A stretch of DNA of 64,000 nt from Burkholderia thailandensis E264 (GCF_000012365.1 NC_007651.1:2356001-2420000), one strand, 5' to 3'. Counted from the first letter of the stretch, positions 25,319-34,858 are shown. Translations and numbers: made by a program. Notes: generated from the sequence alone by a model not told the origin.

Positions 25319-25780
25319 ATGTTCCATTCACTTGCACTGGACCCGGATTTCTTCGATCTCCTCGCGGACAGTCACCTGCGGCTGACCGGCACGCCGCTCG
25401 TCGATCCCGCGGTGCCGCGCGCCGATGGCCCGCGCTGGCTCTACGAGGACGCGCCGTTTTGCGTGCTCGCTCACGACACCGCGGAAGACCCGCGCTACAT
25501 CTATGCGAACAGGACCGTGCAGCGCTGCTTCGAGTACGACTGGGACGAGATGACGGCGTTGCATTCGCGGTACTCCGCCGAGGCGCCGAATCGCGACGAG
25601 CGCGCGCGGCTGCTCGAAGCGGTGCGAGCGCACGGCTTCGCGACCGGCTATCGCGGCCTGAGGGTGGCGAAATCGGGGCGGCGTTTCTGGATCGAGGACG
25701 TCACTGTCTGGAACCTGATCGATCGCGACGGCGCGTATTGGGGGCAGGCAGCGACCTATCGCCGGTGGACGGATACCTGA
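25319..25780 (+). CDS. MEKHLA (PAS-like) domain protein
   Basis: This 153-residue protein resembles MEKHLA-domain proteins, which have a PAS-like fold: HLRLTGTPLVDP near the start, APFCVLAHDTAEDPRYIYANR, FEYDWDEMTALHSRYSAE and KSGRRFWIEDVTVWNLID. Such proteins may sense a small ligand, but bacterial stand-alone forms are uncharacterised. The start at 25319 begins at the family boundary; an earlier in-frame ATG at 25154 would add 55 residues without recognisable features. Neither has a strong ribosome binding site. Confidence 0.75.
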   Translation: MFHSLALDPDFFDLLADSHLRLTGTPLVDPAVPRADGPRWLYEDAPFCVLAHDTAEDPRYIYANRTVQRCFEYDWDEMTALHSRYSAEAPNRDERARLLEAVRAHGFATGYRGLRVAKSGRRFWIEDVTVWNLIDRDGAYWGQAATYRRWTDT

Positions 25781-26017
25781 GTCGCGATGGTCGGCCGATG
25801 CGCGTCGCGCGCGGAGGGGGCGCGGAGGCGCTGCAGGCAAAGGTCAGGGGCGATTGCGCGCCGCAAATGCGTCAAATGCGTCGTCGGGCGATCGCGGCTA
25901 CGCGAGCTGGCCCCGCCGCGCGCGCCGGTTCGCCGGCGCGATGCGCGAGCGGCTCGCACGCGCGAACCGGCGATCGCGCATCGCGCCGCCGCCGACGGAT
26001 CGCCGATCAATCTCCGA

Positions 26018-26641
26018 TCAATAAGTCGACCGATAGTCGGTCCCTTGATCGTACCGGTTCTGCCAGTGCTTCAGGTACTGCGAGGCGAGCGCCGGATTGT
26101 TCCAGACGACGAGCACGTTCTCCGAATTGCGCGCGGCCGCGGCGGCGCTGTAGTTGAACGACCCCGTCTCGACATGGCGGCCGTCGACGACGATGTACTT
26201 GTCGTGATGGATCGCATAGCGGCCGATCGTGCGCGTCGGCACCTTTGCGTTGACGAGCAGGTTGAGCGCCTGCTTGGACGCCTTCGAGCGATTGCCGTCG
26301 TTGTCGACGACGATTGCGACGTCGACGCCGCGGCGGCGCGCATCGAGCAGCGCGCGCACGACCTTCGGCGACGTGAACGAATAGCCGGCAAGGCGAATCG
26401 ACGTGCGCGACGTGCCGATCACTTTCAGCACGAGCGTTTCCGCGCCGCCATCGGGCGAGAACGCGGCTTCGACGACCTGTCCCGCCGGCGCTTCCTTCGC
26501 GGACGACGGCAGCGCGTCGGCGATCAGCGTGAAGATGCGGTCGATCAGTGATTCGGAAGTCGTCTTGCCGACGGCGGGCGGTGCGGCGGACAGGAAAACG
26601 GCGGTGAGACACGCGGCGGCGAGCCGCTTCGGCAACTGCAT
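26018..26641 (-). CDS. Secreted phospholipase D/Nuc-family protein
   Basis: This 207-residue protein has a signal peptide (MQLPKRLAAACLTAVFLSAAPPAVG) and one HKD motif, IHHDKYIVVDGRHVETGS, with the downstream Asn/Glu (NSEN) expected in phospholipase D superfamily members. Its size and single motif match Nuc-type endonucleases, which dimerise to form the active site. It should act in the periplasm or outside the cell on nucleic acid or phospholipid; which of these cannot be decided from sequence. Confidence 0.85.
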   Translation of the reverse strand: MQLPKRLAAACLTAVFLSAAPPAVGKTTSESLIDRIFTLIADALPSSAKEAPAGQVVEAAFSPDGGAETLVLKVIGTSRTSIRLAGYSFTSPKVVRALLDARRRGVDVAIVVDNDGNRSKASKQALNLLVNAKVPTRTIGRYAIHHDKYIVVDGRHVETGSFNYSAAAAARNSENVLVVWNNPALASQYLKHWQNRYDQGTDYRSTY

Positions 26642-26844
26642 GAGATGGTCGGGCGTTCGAAACTGAAGAGGACGAGAGTGTAACGGCATCGGCGCGGTTT
26701 TCGTCGATTCGCCGGAAAGTTTCCGCCGATGCGCACCGACGCCCGTTATTGTCCGTCGCCCCCGTCACACGCGCCGGCGAACGGCGCCGCGCGCGCCGTG
26801 CCGACCTGCTTCTCGCGTCGCCCGACCCTCGGTTGCTCGATCAA

Positions 26845-27954
26845 TCAATAGCCGAAGCCCGTCGCCATTTCGTCGATCAACTGCCGCTGGAACGCGTTGA
26901 ATCGCTCGCCGGGCTGCTGCGCGATCGCGAGTTCGAGCATCGGGTCGACGACGTCGGTGCGCATGCCGGACAGCGCCTCGACGATCGCCTGTCCGCAAAA
27001 CGGTACGTAGGCCTCCGAATAACCGCCTTCGTGCACGACGACGAGCCGCCCCGCGCAGTGCCGCTGCGCGGCTGCTTTCAGCGCGTGCGTCATGAATCGA
27101 TAGCTGTCGCTGTGCAGTTGCATCCGCGCGAGCGGGTCGACCGCATTCGCGTCGAGTCCGCTCGCGACGACGACGAGCTCCGGCCTGAACGCGTCGAGCG
27201 CGGGCAGCACGATCCGCTCGAATGCATATCGATATGCATCGTCGCCCGCGCCCGCGAGGAGCGGAACGTTGATGTTCGCACCGATGCCCGCGCCCGCGCC
27301 GCGCTCGTCGGCGCCGCTGTAGCCGGGCGGAAAGCAGCGGTCCTGATGCAGCGAGATCGTCAGCGTGTCGGCGTCGTCGTAGTAGATCGCCTGCGTGCCG
27401 TTGCCGTGATGCACGTCCCAGTCGATCACCGCGACGCGCTCGACGCGATGCTTCGCGCGCGCGGCCTCGATCGCGATCGGAATGTTCGCGAGCAGGCAAA
27501 AGCCCATCGGCTTGTCGCGCAGGCAGTGATGGCCGGGCGGGCGCGACAGCGAGAACGCGTTCGCTGCGCGCTCGGCGAGCACCGCGTCGACGGCGGCCAG
27601 CGCGAGCCCCGCCGACAGCGCCGCGATCTCATAGCTGCCCCGGCCGAACGGCGCGAGTTCGCCGAGGTCGCCGCCGCCCGTGTCGCTTGCGCGCTTGAAC
27701 GCTTCGAGGTAATGCGCGGGATGGATGCGCAGCAGATCGTCGTCGGTCGCGGCGGGCGCGCTCGACATGTCGAGCCTCGCGGCGAGCCCCGATGCGTACA
27801 CGAGCGACAGCAGGCGTCGTTTCGAGTCGGGCGATTCCGCGTAGCCCGCGCTCGACGGCGGCTGCACCCATCCGCCGACCGGAAAGAACAGCGCGTGCGC
27901 GCCGCCCGTGTGCCAGAAAGTGCGTTCGTCGGTGAAGAAAGCGGTTTTCGTCAT
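26845..27954 (-). CDS. Histone deacetylase-family amidohydrolase
   Basis: This 369-residue protein belongs to the zinc-dependent deacetylase superfamily (class II HDAC/acetylpolyamine amidohydrolase type). Visible motifs are RPPGHHCL (catalytic His pair), DWDVHHGNGTQ (zinc Asp and His) and ASGLDANAVDPL (second zinc Asp). Bacterial members remove acyl groups from acetylated polyamines or other small amides. ATG 27954 gives MTKTAFFTDERTFWH. It is the third gene of a porin-MFS-deacetylase operon, suggesting that it processes an imported acetylated compound. Confidence 0.88.
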   Translation of the reverse strand: MTKTAFFTDERTFWHTGGAHALFFPVGGWVQPPSSAGYAESPDSKRRLLSLVYASGLAARLDMSSAPAATDDDLLRIHPAHYLEAFKRASDTGGGDLGELAPFGRGSYEIAALSAGLALAAVDAVLAERAANAFSLSRPPGHHCLRDKPMGFCLLANIPIAIEAARAKHRVERVAVIDWDVHHGNGTQAIYYDDADTLTISLHQDRCFPPGYSGADERGAGAGIGANINVPLLAGAGDDAYRYAFERIVLPALDAFRPELVVVASGLDANAVDPLARMQLHSDSYRFMTHALKAAAQRHCAGRLVVVHEGGYSEAYVPFCGQAIVEALSGMRTDVVDPMLELAIAQQPGERFNAFQRQLIDEMATGFGY

Positions 27955-28001
27955 TGCAATGTGCCAAGGCGATGAAGGAGGAGAGGGAGCGGCGTGAGGC
28001 G

Positions 28002-29195
28002 TCAATGCGCGTCACGCTCGACGCGCAGCATCGCCGCGAGCGATGCGGCCGAGACCGCGGCCGCGATCGAGAACAGCGCGCGCAGCGTGCCGCCGCCGTC
28101 GAGCATCAGCCCGGCGACGAGCGGCCCGGCGGCGAGCCCCGAGCCGATCACGAGATTGAGCGTCGCGATCAGGCGCCCCGTCGTGTCGACGGCCGCGACG
28201 CTCGCGAGGATGAACGGCAGGACGAACGTCCACGCGAACTTGAAGCCGAAGATCGCGATCGCGAAGCCGGCCGCGTTCGGCGCCGCGGCGAGCGCGACGA
28301 GCGATGCGGCGAGGATCGCGTATCCGGCGAGCAGCATCGCGCGTCGCGCGGCGCGGCCGCCGAGATACGACGCGAGCGCCGCGCCCGCGATGCCCATCAG
28401 GCTCGCGATCGCGAGCACGTTGCCGCTCGTCTGCGCGTCGAAGCCGACCGTGGCCGCCGCTTGGCTCGCGAAGGTCCACACGCCGCCGATCGCGAGGTAG
28501 AACGTCAGCACCGCGCCGATCGCGAGCGCGGCCGACGCGCGCGCCGCGTTCGGATGCGCGTGCGACGCGTGCCGCGTCCGCACACGCGGCATGGCCGGAA
28601 AGCGGTTCGCGAGCGGCGCCGCGCACAGCGCGAGCGCGGCGAGCACGGCGTACAGCGCGCGCAATCCGAGCGCGCCGAACAGGTGCGGCAGCAGAAACAG
28701 GCCGGCCGCGCCCGCGATCAACTGGCCGACGACCCAGAGCCCGTAGACGCGATCGCGGTTGCCGCTTGCCGCTGCGCTCGTCATGCAGAGCACCATCAGC
28801 GTGCCGCCGCCGAGCGCCGTCGCCGCGCGCAGCGCGAGGAGCGGCGCGAAGCCCGGCATCCATGCGGCGGTCGCGAGATTGCCGGCGCAGAACACGGCGG
28901 TCGCGCACCACGCGACGCGACGCGCGTCGACGCGGCCGAGCCACAGGTACGACGGCAGCGTCGCGGCGCTGAACGCGCCCAGTTCGACGAAGAAGTACGC
29001 GCCGATCTGCGACGCCGACAACCCGAGCTGCGCGCCGAGCTGGCCGGCGACGGCCGGCGCGACGAGCAGCAAGAGCGGCGTGATCGCCGCGAACGCGATG
29101 AGTGCGGCAAGCGCGCCTCTCGTGAAATCGGGCGCGCCGGCGGACGGCGCCGCGCCCGGCGGCGCGGGCGCTTGCAGCAGTGTTTTGATGGCCAT
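28002..29195 (-). CDS. MFS transporter
   Basis: This 397-residue, very hydrophobic protein has about twelve membrane segments, including an early one at LAALIAFAAITPLLLLVAP and a cytoplasmic loop with RTRHASHAHP between the two halves. It is a major facilitator superfamily member of normal length. It lies 23 bp after the porin gene and 47 bp before the deacetylase gene, in one predicted operon. Direction of transport is not evident; genomic context favours uptake of a substrate for the deacetylase. Confidence 0.85.
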   Translation of the reverse strand: MAIKTLLQAPAPPGAAPSAGAPDFTRGALAALIAFAAITPLLLLVAPAVAGQLGAQLGLSASQIGAYFFVELGAFSAATLPSYLWLGRVDARRVAWCATAVFCAGNLATAAWMPGFAPLLALRAATALGGGTLMVLCMTSAAASGNRDRVYGLWVVGQLIAGAAGLFLLPHLFGALGLRALYAVLAALALCAAPLANRFPAMPRVRTRHASHAHPNAARASAALAIGAVLTFYLAIGGVWTFASQAAATVGFDAQTSGNVLAIASLMGIAGAALASYLGGRAARRAMLLAGYAILAASLVALAAAPNAAGFAIAIFGFKFAWTFVLPFILASVAAVDTTGRLIATLNLVIGSGLAAGPLVAGLMLDGGGTLRALFSIAAAVSAASLAAMLRVERDAH

Positions 29196-29218
29196 GGTCG
29201 TGATCTCTCTGGCTCGGT

Positions 29219-30280
29219 TCAGAAGACGTGGTACATGCCGAGCATCGCGCCGAACTGCGATGCGCCGGCGAGCGGCGTCGGGTCATACTCGTAGACGGTC
29301 TGCGAGCTTCGGCCGCTGTTTTTCGCGTAGCCGAGGTTCAGGTACGCGACGGTGCGCTTGGACAGCGAACAGGTGGCGCTCGCGATGAAGAGCGTCGGGT
29401 GACCGATCTGCGGCGTCGGCGAATCGGTGCGATAGATGCCGCCCGCAAAACCGAAGCGGCCGCTCGTCTGGTAGCGCGCACCGCCCCAGACGATCGTGCG
29501 CGCGGGGTCGAGGTCGCCCGTCAGGCGCTCGACGCCGGCGTAGACGGTGAGCGGCAGCGACGCGAACGTGTAGCGCGCGGCAACCGTGCCGAGGTCGCGC
29601 CGTTGCGCGGCGCGATCGACGCCGCCGTCGACCGCGCCGTGCGACCGATGCAGCACGACACTCGCCGACAGGCCGTTGCTCGTGAACTGGCCGCCCAGCT
29701 CGAGCACGCGGCCGGCGCGTGCGTTGCCCGCGATGCCGGCCGTGGCGGCGAGCGCCTCGACGTCGAAGCCGGCGAACGTCGCCGACTGGAACTTGATCGA
29801 GTGATCGACGAAGTTCGCGGACAGCGGCACGAGCACGCCCTGGCCGCTGTACGACGCGTACCAGAGCGGATCGTAGAAGAGCGTCTTGTCGAACAGCGTG
29901 CTGAACTGGCGGCCGAGCGTGACGGCGCCGGCGGGCCCGCCCACGCCGACGTACGCGCCGCGAAAGAACGCGTAGCCGGGCGTGCTCGCCGCGCCGTCGT
30001 TCAGGTTGACGCCTTGCTCGAGCTTGAAGAGCGCGTGCCAGCCGCCGCCCAGATCCTCGTCGCCCTTGACGCCGATCTGGGAAGGCAGGATTCCGTAGTT
30101 TTGCAATCGCCAGGCGTCGTGTCGGCCGTCGGCGTGCGACAGATACTGCACGCCCGCGTCGGTCACGCCGTAGAGCGTGAGCGTCGACTGCGCGTGAGTC
30201 GGGCCGGACAGCGCGGCGAGCGTCGCGGTTGCGGCGAGCGCGCGCGGTCGGCGTGCATTCCTGAACCTGGTCGTCTTCAT
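29219..30280 (-). CDS. Gram-negative porin (OmpC-like, betaproteobacterial)
   Basis: This 353-residue outer-membrane protein has a signal peptide ending near THAQS and then the typical betaproteobacterial porin start STLTLYGVTDAGVQYL. It has alternating beta strands, an ALGRQF-like segment (VTLGRQFSTLFD) and a terminal Phe (MYHVF), needed for outer-membrane assembly. It is predicted as a trimeric 16-stranded diffusion channel. As first gene of the operon with the MFS transporter and deacetylase, it may provide outer-membrane entry for their substrate. Confidence 0.9.
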   Translation of the reverse strand: MKTTRFRNARRPRALAATATLAALSGPTHAQSTLTLYGVTDAGVQYLSHADGRHDAWRLQNYGILPSQIGVKGDEDLGGGWHALFKLEQGVNLNDGAASTPGYAFFRGAYVGVGGPAGAVTLGRQFSTLFDKTLFYDPLWYASYSGQGVLVPLSANFVDHSIKFQSATFAGFDVEALAATAGIAGNARAGRVLELGGQFTSNGLSASVVLHRSHGAVDGGVDRAAQRRDLGTVAARYTFASLPLTVYAGVERLTGDLDPARTIVWGGARYQTSGRFGFAGGIYRTDSPTPQIGHPTLFIASATCSLSKRTVAYLNLGYAKNSGRSSQTVYEYDPTPLAGASQFGAMLGMYHVF

Positions 30281-30612
30281 CGCATCGTTTCTCCAAACCG
30301 GGTGGTCATTGTTTTTGACGAGGGGCATGCGCAGTGTCGGTAGCGGCAAAGTCGCTGCAAAGCCGTCCAGATGAACGGTGAGGGAAACCCTCGGGGAATC
30401 CCGAGGGCCGCCGCGCCGCGGCGCGCGCGGGCGGCCGACGCGCGGCGGCGGCGATGACGCGGCGCAGCAGTGCGTCGACACCGTTCAAATGGATGGGGCA
30501 TTCGTGCTTTCTCGCACGGGCGGTTTTCAAAAAAGCCGACGGCTATAATCGATCGCTCAACGAAGCAATCGAAGCGCGCACGGCCGGCGGCGAGCGGGCA
30601 AGGGAGCGGTCA
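30281..30612. other. Divergent regulatory region, porin operon/LuxR regulator
   Basis: This 332-bp gap should hold promoters for the porin operon (minus) and the LuxR gene (plus). The only conspicuous structure is a perfect hairpin, CCCTCGGG-GAAT-CCCGAGGG, at 30388-30407, about 110 bp upstream of the porin start. It is a candidate operator for the LuxR protein or a leader hairpin. Confidence 0.5.
30388..30407. promoter_or_regulatory. Perfect inverted repeat, candidate LuxR operator
   Basis: CCCTCGGG and CCCGAGGG pair perfectly around GAAT. Its position between a LuxR-type gene and its probable target operon suggests an operator; there is no direct proof. Confidence 0.35.
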
Positions 30613-31761
30613 GTGGTGGCGATCAGAGGGGAGGGGCGGCAGGACATCGATGCGTTGCGCGACGTGCCGGCGGCGATCGTGCTCGACGAAGCCGCTTGGC
30701 CGCCGCTCGCGCCGCGCCGGCGGGATTTCGACGGATGCACGCAGACGCCCGGCTCGACGTCGCGCGAGCTGAGCCTGTTCCTGCTCGATCTGTACGCGGT
30801 CGCGAACCGCGCGTCGATCGGCGAGTTCGAATGCCGCTTCTTTCAGCTGCTGTCGCGCTATCTGCCGTTCGATGCCGGCTGGACGGGCGTCGCGAATCAC
30901 ACGCCGGCCGGCCCGGTGATGCACAACAGCTATCTGTGCCGGTTGCCGCACGAGTTCTTCGCCGACTGGAAACGCGTGCGCGATTGCGATCCGCTCGCGC
31001 ACCGGACCTTGCATGGCGCATACGGCCGGGCCGCGATCCTGTCCGTCGTCGAGCCGGGGCTCGACGCGCGCTTTCGCGACTGGTGCGTCAAGTACGGGCT
31101 CGCGCAACTGATGTGCGTATGCACGCTCGACCGGCGTTTCGGACTCACGACGTTCCTGTCGATCTACCGGCAGGCCTTGAATCGTCCGTTTACCGAAGAA
31201 GACGCGCGCCGCTACGAAGACGTGATCCCGCATCTCGCGGCCGCGCTCACGATCAATCGCGCCGCGCAGCTCACGCGGCTGCGCAGCGAGGCGGCCGCAT
31301 CGACGGTGCGCGCGATCTGCGACAACTTCGGCGTACTGCATCACGCGGACGCCGGCTTCGGCGCGGTGTTGCGCACCGAGTGGCCGGACTGGGCCGGCTC
31401 GCGGCTGCCTTCCGCGCTCGTCGAGCACTTGCGCCGCCACGCATCGCAGCCGTATTCGGGCGATGCGCTGCGCATGCAGTGCGTGAGCGTCGCCGGACTG
31501 TTCCGGCTCGAGGTGCGGCCCCGCTCGCTGCTCGATCGCCTGAGCCCGCGCGAGCTCGCGGCGATCCGCTATTACGGCGAAGGGCGCTCGCACAAGGAGG
31601 TCGCGCAGCAGATGGCGATCTCGCCCGCCACCGTGCGCCACTATCTGCGCTGCGCGTATCGCAAGCTCGGGATGCACGACAAGAGCCAGATCTCGGGCGT
31701 GCTCGGCGAGCTCGATCGCGCCGCCGAAGGCATCGGCGCGGCGCGCGGCATCGACGAGTGA
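30613..31761 (+). CDS. LuxR-family transcriptional regulator
   Basis: The C-terminus carries a LuxR-type helix-turn-helix: LSPRELAAIRYYGEGRSHKEVAQQM followed by ISPATVRHYLRCAYRKLGM. The N-terminal ~250 residues lack a receiver signature and may be a GAF-like sensor. The GTG at 30613, preceded by AGGGAG, gives a 382-residue protein and is preferred over a frame opening at 30454. It is divergent from the porin-MFS-deacetylase operon and is the obvious candidate regulator. The ligand is unknown; it is not a LuxI-paired quorum sensor in this window. Confidence 0.82.
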   Translation: MVAIRGEGRQDIDALRDVPAAIVLDEAAWPPLAPRRRDFDGCTQTPGSTSRELSLFLLDLYAVANRASIGEFECRFFQLLSRYLPFDAGWTGVANHTPAGPVMHNSYLCRLPHEFFADWKRVRDCDPLAHRTLHGAYGRAAILSVVEPGLDARFRDWCVKYGLAQLMCVCTLDRRFGLTTFLSIYRQALNRPFTEEDARRYEDVIPHLAAALTINRAAQLTRLRSEAAASTVRAICDNFGVLHHADAGFGAVLRTEWPDWAGSRLPSALVEHLRRHASQPYSGDALRMQCVSVAGLFRLEVRPRSLLDRLSPRELAAIRYYGEGRSHKEVAQQMAISPATVRHYLRCAYRKLGMHDKSQISGVLGELDRAAEGIGAARGIDE

Positions 31762-31844
31762 CGGGCGGCCCGCACGGCCAGATGGTTGTGTGCGCAACTA
31801 TTTGGCTCTATGCTCATCGCTTCATCTAACGAGGAGAAGTGCAT

Positions 31845-32834
31845 ATGGATCGGGCACCGGTGCGCGCGGCGATCGTCGGAATCGGCGCGATCGGCGGACT
31901 ATTCGCGGCGGCGCTCGCGCGCGCGGGATGGGACGTGAGCGCGTTCGCGCGAGGCGCGACGCTCGATGCGCTGCGCGAACGCGGGCTGCGCATCGTCGGC
32001 GAGTCCGGCGATGAAACGTCGCTCGCACTGCGCGCGAGCGACGACGCGCATGCGCTCGGCGAACAGGACTGCGTCGTCGTCGCATTGAAGGCGCAGGCGC
32101 TGCCGGCGCTCGCCGCGCGCATCGCGCCGCTCGTCGGGCCGCGCACGACCCTCGTCGCCGTGATGAACGGCCTGCCGTGGTGGTTTTTCGACGGCTTCGG
32201 CGGCCCGCTCGACGGCGCCGTGCTCGACGCCATCGACCCGGGCGGCGTGACGGCCGCGGCGCTGCCGCCCGCGCGCGCGATCGGCTGCGTGGTTCACTTG
32301 TCGTCGGCGACGCGCGAGCCGGGCGTCGTCGTGCGCGGCCGCGGCAACCGGCTGATCGTCGGCGCGCCGCGTCCCGAGTTGCTCGATCCGGCCGCGCGCG
32401 TCGCCGACGCGCTCGCGGCGGGCGGCTTCGACGTCGAGCGCTCGGCCGACATTCGCACCGACATCTGGGCGAAGCTCTGGGGCAACATGAACATGAATCC
32501 GCTGAGCGCGCTGACGGGCTCGGCGGCGGACCGCCTGCTCGACGATCCGCTGACGAACGCGCTCGCGCTGCGGATGATGGAGGAGGCCGACTCGATCGGC
32601 GCGCGGCTCGGACTGTCGGCGGGGATGAGCGGCGCCGAGCGGATCGCGGTGACGCGCCGGCTGGGCGCGTTCAAGACGTCGATGCTACAGGACCTGGAGG
32701 CGGGGCGGCCGCTCGAGGTGGGGCCGATTCTCGGCGTTTTCCCCGAGCTCGGCCGCAAGCTGGGCGTGCCGACGCCGTATTGCGACGCGGTGCTCGGGTT
32801 GTTGCGCCAGCGGGCGTTCAATTCCGGGCTGTGA
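31845..32834 (+). CDS. Ketopantoate reductase-like (ApbA/PanE family) enzyme
   Basis: This 329-residue protein starts at ATG 31845 eight bases after GAGGAG. It has the Rossmann motif VGIGAIGGLFAAALAR for NADPH and the ApbA/PanE C-terminal domain with DIWAKLWGNMNMNPLSAL, containing the catalytic Lys and substrate Asn. The family reduces 2-dehydropantoate to pantoate in coenzyme A synthesis, but several paralogues act on other oxo acids. No other pantothenate gene is nearby, so panE function is not certain. Confidence 0.82.
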   Translation: MDRAPVRAAIVGIGAIGGLFAAALARAGWDVSAFARGATLDALRERGLRIVGESGDETSLALRASDDAHALGEQDCVVVALKAQALPALAARIAPLVGPRTTLVAVMNGLPWWFFDGFGGPLDGAVLDAIDPGGVTAAALPPARAIGCVVHLSSATREPGVVVRGRGNRLIVGAPRPELLDPAARVADALAAGGFDVERSADIRTDIWAKLWGNMNMNPLSALTGSAADRLLDDPLTNALALRMMEEADSIGARLGLSAGMSGAERIAVTRRLGAFKTSMLQDLEAGRPLEVGPILGVFPELGRKLGVPTPYCDAVLGLLRQRAFNSGL

Positions 32835-33153
32835 CGCGGCGCGCGGCGGACGGCGGCCGAGGGCGTTCGCTCGACGATGCGGGGAGGGGCGACATGGCGT
32901 TCGTCGGCACGAGCGCGGCGGGCGGGTTCCATCGACGGCTGCCGGGCGACGCGCGAGCGCGACGCGGGCCGTCGCGCGTCGGAATGCCGCGAATTCGGGC
33001 GCGGCCGTCGTCACCCGGTCGGTTGGCCGGCCGGGGCGGCGTGCCGGCCGACGGCCGCCGCGCAGCGGGAGTCAGCCTAGAACCCGGGCGAATCGCCGCG
33101 CGTGAACGAAGTCGCGGGCCGCGGCCGAGGCGGTTCCGCGGGCAATCGGCCGC
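32835..33153. other. Convergent intergenic region without recognised features
   Basis: Between the ketopantoate reductase-like gene and marR no clear gene or terminator was seen. Confidence 0.5.
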
Positions 33154-33603
33154 TCAATCGTCGCGTTCGCGCGCGCCGGCGATGATCTTGTCGAGCGCGC
33201 GGCTGAACGCCGCCTTTTCGCTTTCGCTCAGGCAGTCGAGCAGCGTGGCGTTCCACTTGCGCGCGATCGGCATGATTTTCCGGTTGAGCGCGGCGCCCGC
33301 CGGCGTGAGCGCGATCAGCACGACGCGCCCGTCGTCGTCGCTCGGGCTGCGCTTGACGAGCCCGCGCCGGATCAGCGCCTCGGCCGCGCGGCTCGCCTGG
33401 CTCTTGTCGAGGTTCGCGCGCCGCGCGAGCTGCATGATCGAGAACGGTCCGAACGCGCCGACCGACGCGATGATCCGCGCCTCGGGCAGCGATACGCCGA
33501 GCTTGGTCTGATACAGCTCGCCGATCCCGCGATCGGACAGCTTGTTCAGCACGTGCATCCGGTAGGTCATGAACTGGTCGAGCCCGACTTTGCTGCCTGC
33601 CAT
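33154..33603 (-). CDS. MarR-family transcriptional regulator
   Basis: This 149-residue protein has a MarR winged-helix core: SIMQLARRANLDKSQASRAAEALIRRGLVKR (helix-turn-helix), then the wing with SPSDDDGRVVLIALTPAG. MarR proteins bind DNA as dimers and respond to small phenolics, drugs or oxidants. The glycerate kinase gene lies upstream on the same strand with 91 bp between, so co-transcription is possible. Target genes are unknown. Confidence 0.9.
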   Translation of the reverse strand: MAGSKVGLDQFMTYRMHVLNKLSDRGIGELYQTKLGVSLPEARIIASVGAFGPFSIMQLARRANLDKSQASRAAEALIRRGLVKRSPSDDDGRVVLIALTPAGAALNRKIMPIARKWNATLLDCLSESEKAAFSRALDKIIAGARERDD

Positions 33604-33694
33604 GTCGTGTCCTGAATGAGGGGTGCGGGCCCGATTGTTGCCGTATCGCGGCGCGCGGTCAACGGTGCGATTCGCGAGGCGTGCGCCTCGCCCG

Positions 33695-34858
33695 TCATGC
33701 GCGGCCGTAGCGCAGCCGCGTCAGTTGCTCCGCCGCGTTTTCGAGCAGGCGCGCGGCGTCGCGCAGCGCGGCGTCGAGCGTGATCGGGCCCGGCGCGGGC
33801 GAGAAGCAGCCGTCGAAATGTTCGGATAATTGGCGCAGCGCCGCCGCGTCGATCGCGCCCGACAGCAGCGTCGCCGGCACGCCCGCCGCGCGCGCATGGC
33901 GGCACGCGACGAACGGAGCCTTGCCGCGCAGCGTCTGCACGTCCGAGCGACCTTCGCCCGTAATCATCCAGTTCGCGCCCGCAAGCGCTGCGTCGAGCCC
34001 GATCTGTCGCGCGACGACCTCGGCGCCCGGCTCGAAGCGCGCGCCGAGCACGTGCAGCGCGAAGCCGAGCCCGCCCGCCGCGCCGGCGCCGGGCAGGTCG
34101 CGGGCGCGGCCGGAGGAAGCCCCCGCGGGGCGGCGGTCGAGCGCCGCCTCGACGAGCGTCGCGAAATGGCCGAGCGCGGCATCGAGCGGCGCGAGCTGCG
34201 CGGGCGTCACGCCCTTTTGCGGGCCGAACACGGCGGTCGCGCCGTGTTCGCCGGTGAGCGGATTGTCGACGTCGGACATCGCGACGAACGACGCGTCGGC
34301 CAAGCGCGCGTCGAGCCCGGAGGCGTCGACGCTCGCGACGTGCGCGAGCCGCTCGGGCGTCGGTTCGATCTCGCGGCCGTGCGCATCGTACGCGCGCAGG
34401 CCGAGCCCGGCCAGCAGCCCCGCGCCGGCGTCGTTCGTGCTGCTGCCGCCGAGCGCGACGTAGAACGTGCGCACACCGTCGTCGAGGAGCGCGCGGATCG
34501 CGTCGCCGAGCCCGCGCGTGCTGCGTGTGGCAACGGGCGCGCGCATGCCCGCCGGGTCGGTGATGCCGACGATCTCCGCGGTTTCGACGATTGCCGTGTG
34601 CGCATCGATGAGACCGACGGCCGCGTCGCGTGGCGCGGACGATGCGCCCGGCACGCGCAGCGTGCGGCGTGCGCCGCCGTGCGCGAGCAGCGCGTCGAGC
34701 GTGCCTTCGCCGCCGTCCGCCATCGGACGGCACCGGACGACGGCGTCGGGACGCGCCCGCGCGACGCCGGCCGCGATCGCGGCCGCGACCTGCTCGGCGG
34801 ATAGCGATCCCTTGAACGAATCGGGCGCAACGACGACGACGGGCGAGGGCTGCGGCAT
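33695..34858 (-). CDS. Glycerate kinase (GarK/GlxK family)
   Basis: This 387-residue protein has glycerate kinase signatures: VVVAPDSFKGSLSAEQVA at the N-terminus, RPMADGGEGTLDALL, LGGSSTNDAGAGLLAGLG, and a C-terminal TGEGRSDVQTLRGKAP. It phosphorylates glycerate with ATP, feeding photorespiratory-type or glucarate/glyoxylate catabolism into glycolysis. ATG 34858 gives MPQPSPVVVV; longer upstream frames were rejected as Arg/Pro-rich. Whether the product is 2- or 3-phosphoglycerate cannot be told here. Confidence 0.92.
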   Translation of the reverse strand: MPQPSPVVVVAPDSFKGSLSAEQVAAAIAAGVARARPDAVVRCRPMADGGEGTLDALLAHGGARRTLRVPGASSAPRDAAVGLIDAHTAIVETAEIVGITDPAGMRAPVATRSTRGLGDAIRALLDDGVRTFYVALGGSSTNDAGAGLLAGLGLRAYDAHGREIEPTPERLAHVASVDASGLDARLADASFVAMSDVDNPLTGEHGATAVFGPQKGVTPAQLAPLDAALGHFATLVEAALDRRPAGASSGRARDLPGAGAAGGLGFALHVLGARFEPGAEVVARQIGLDAALAGANWMITGEGRSDVQTLRGKAPFVACRHARAAGVPATLLSGAIDAAALRQLSEHFDGCFSPAPGPITLDAALRDAARLLENAAEQLTRLRYGRA

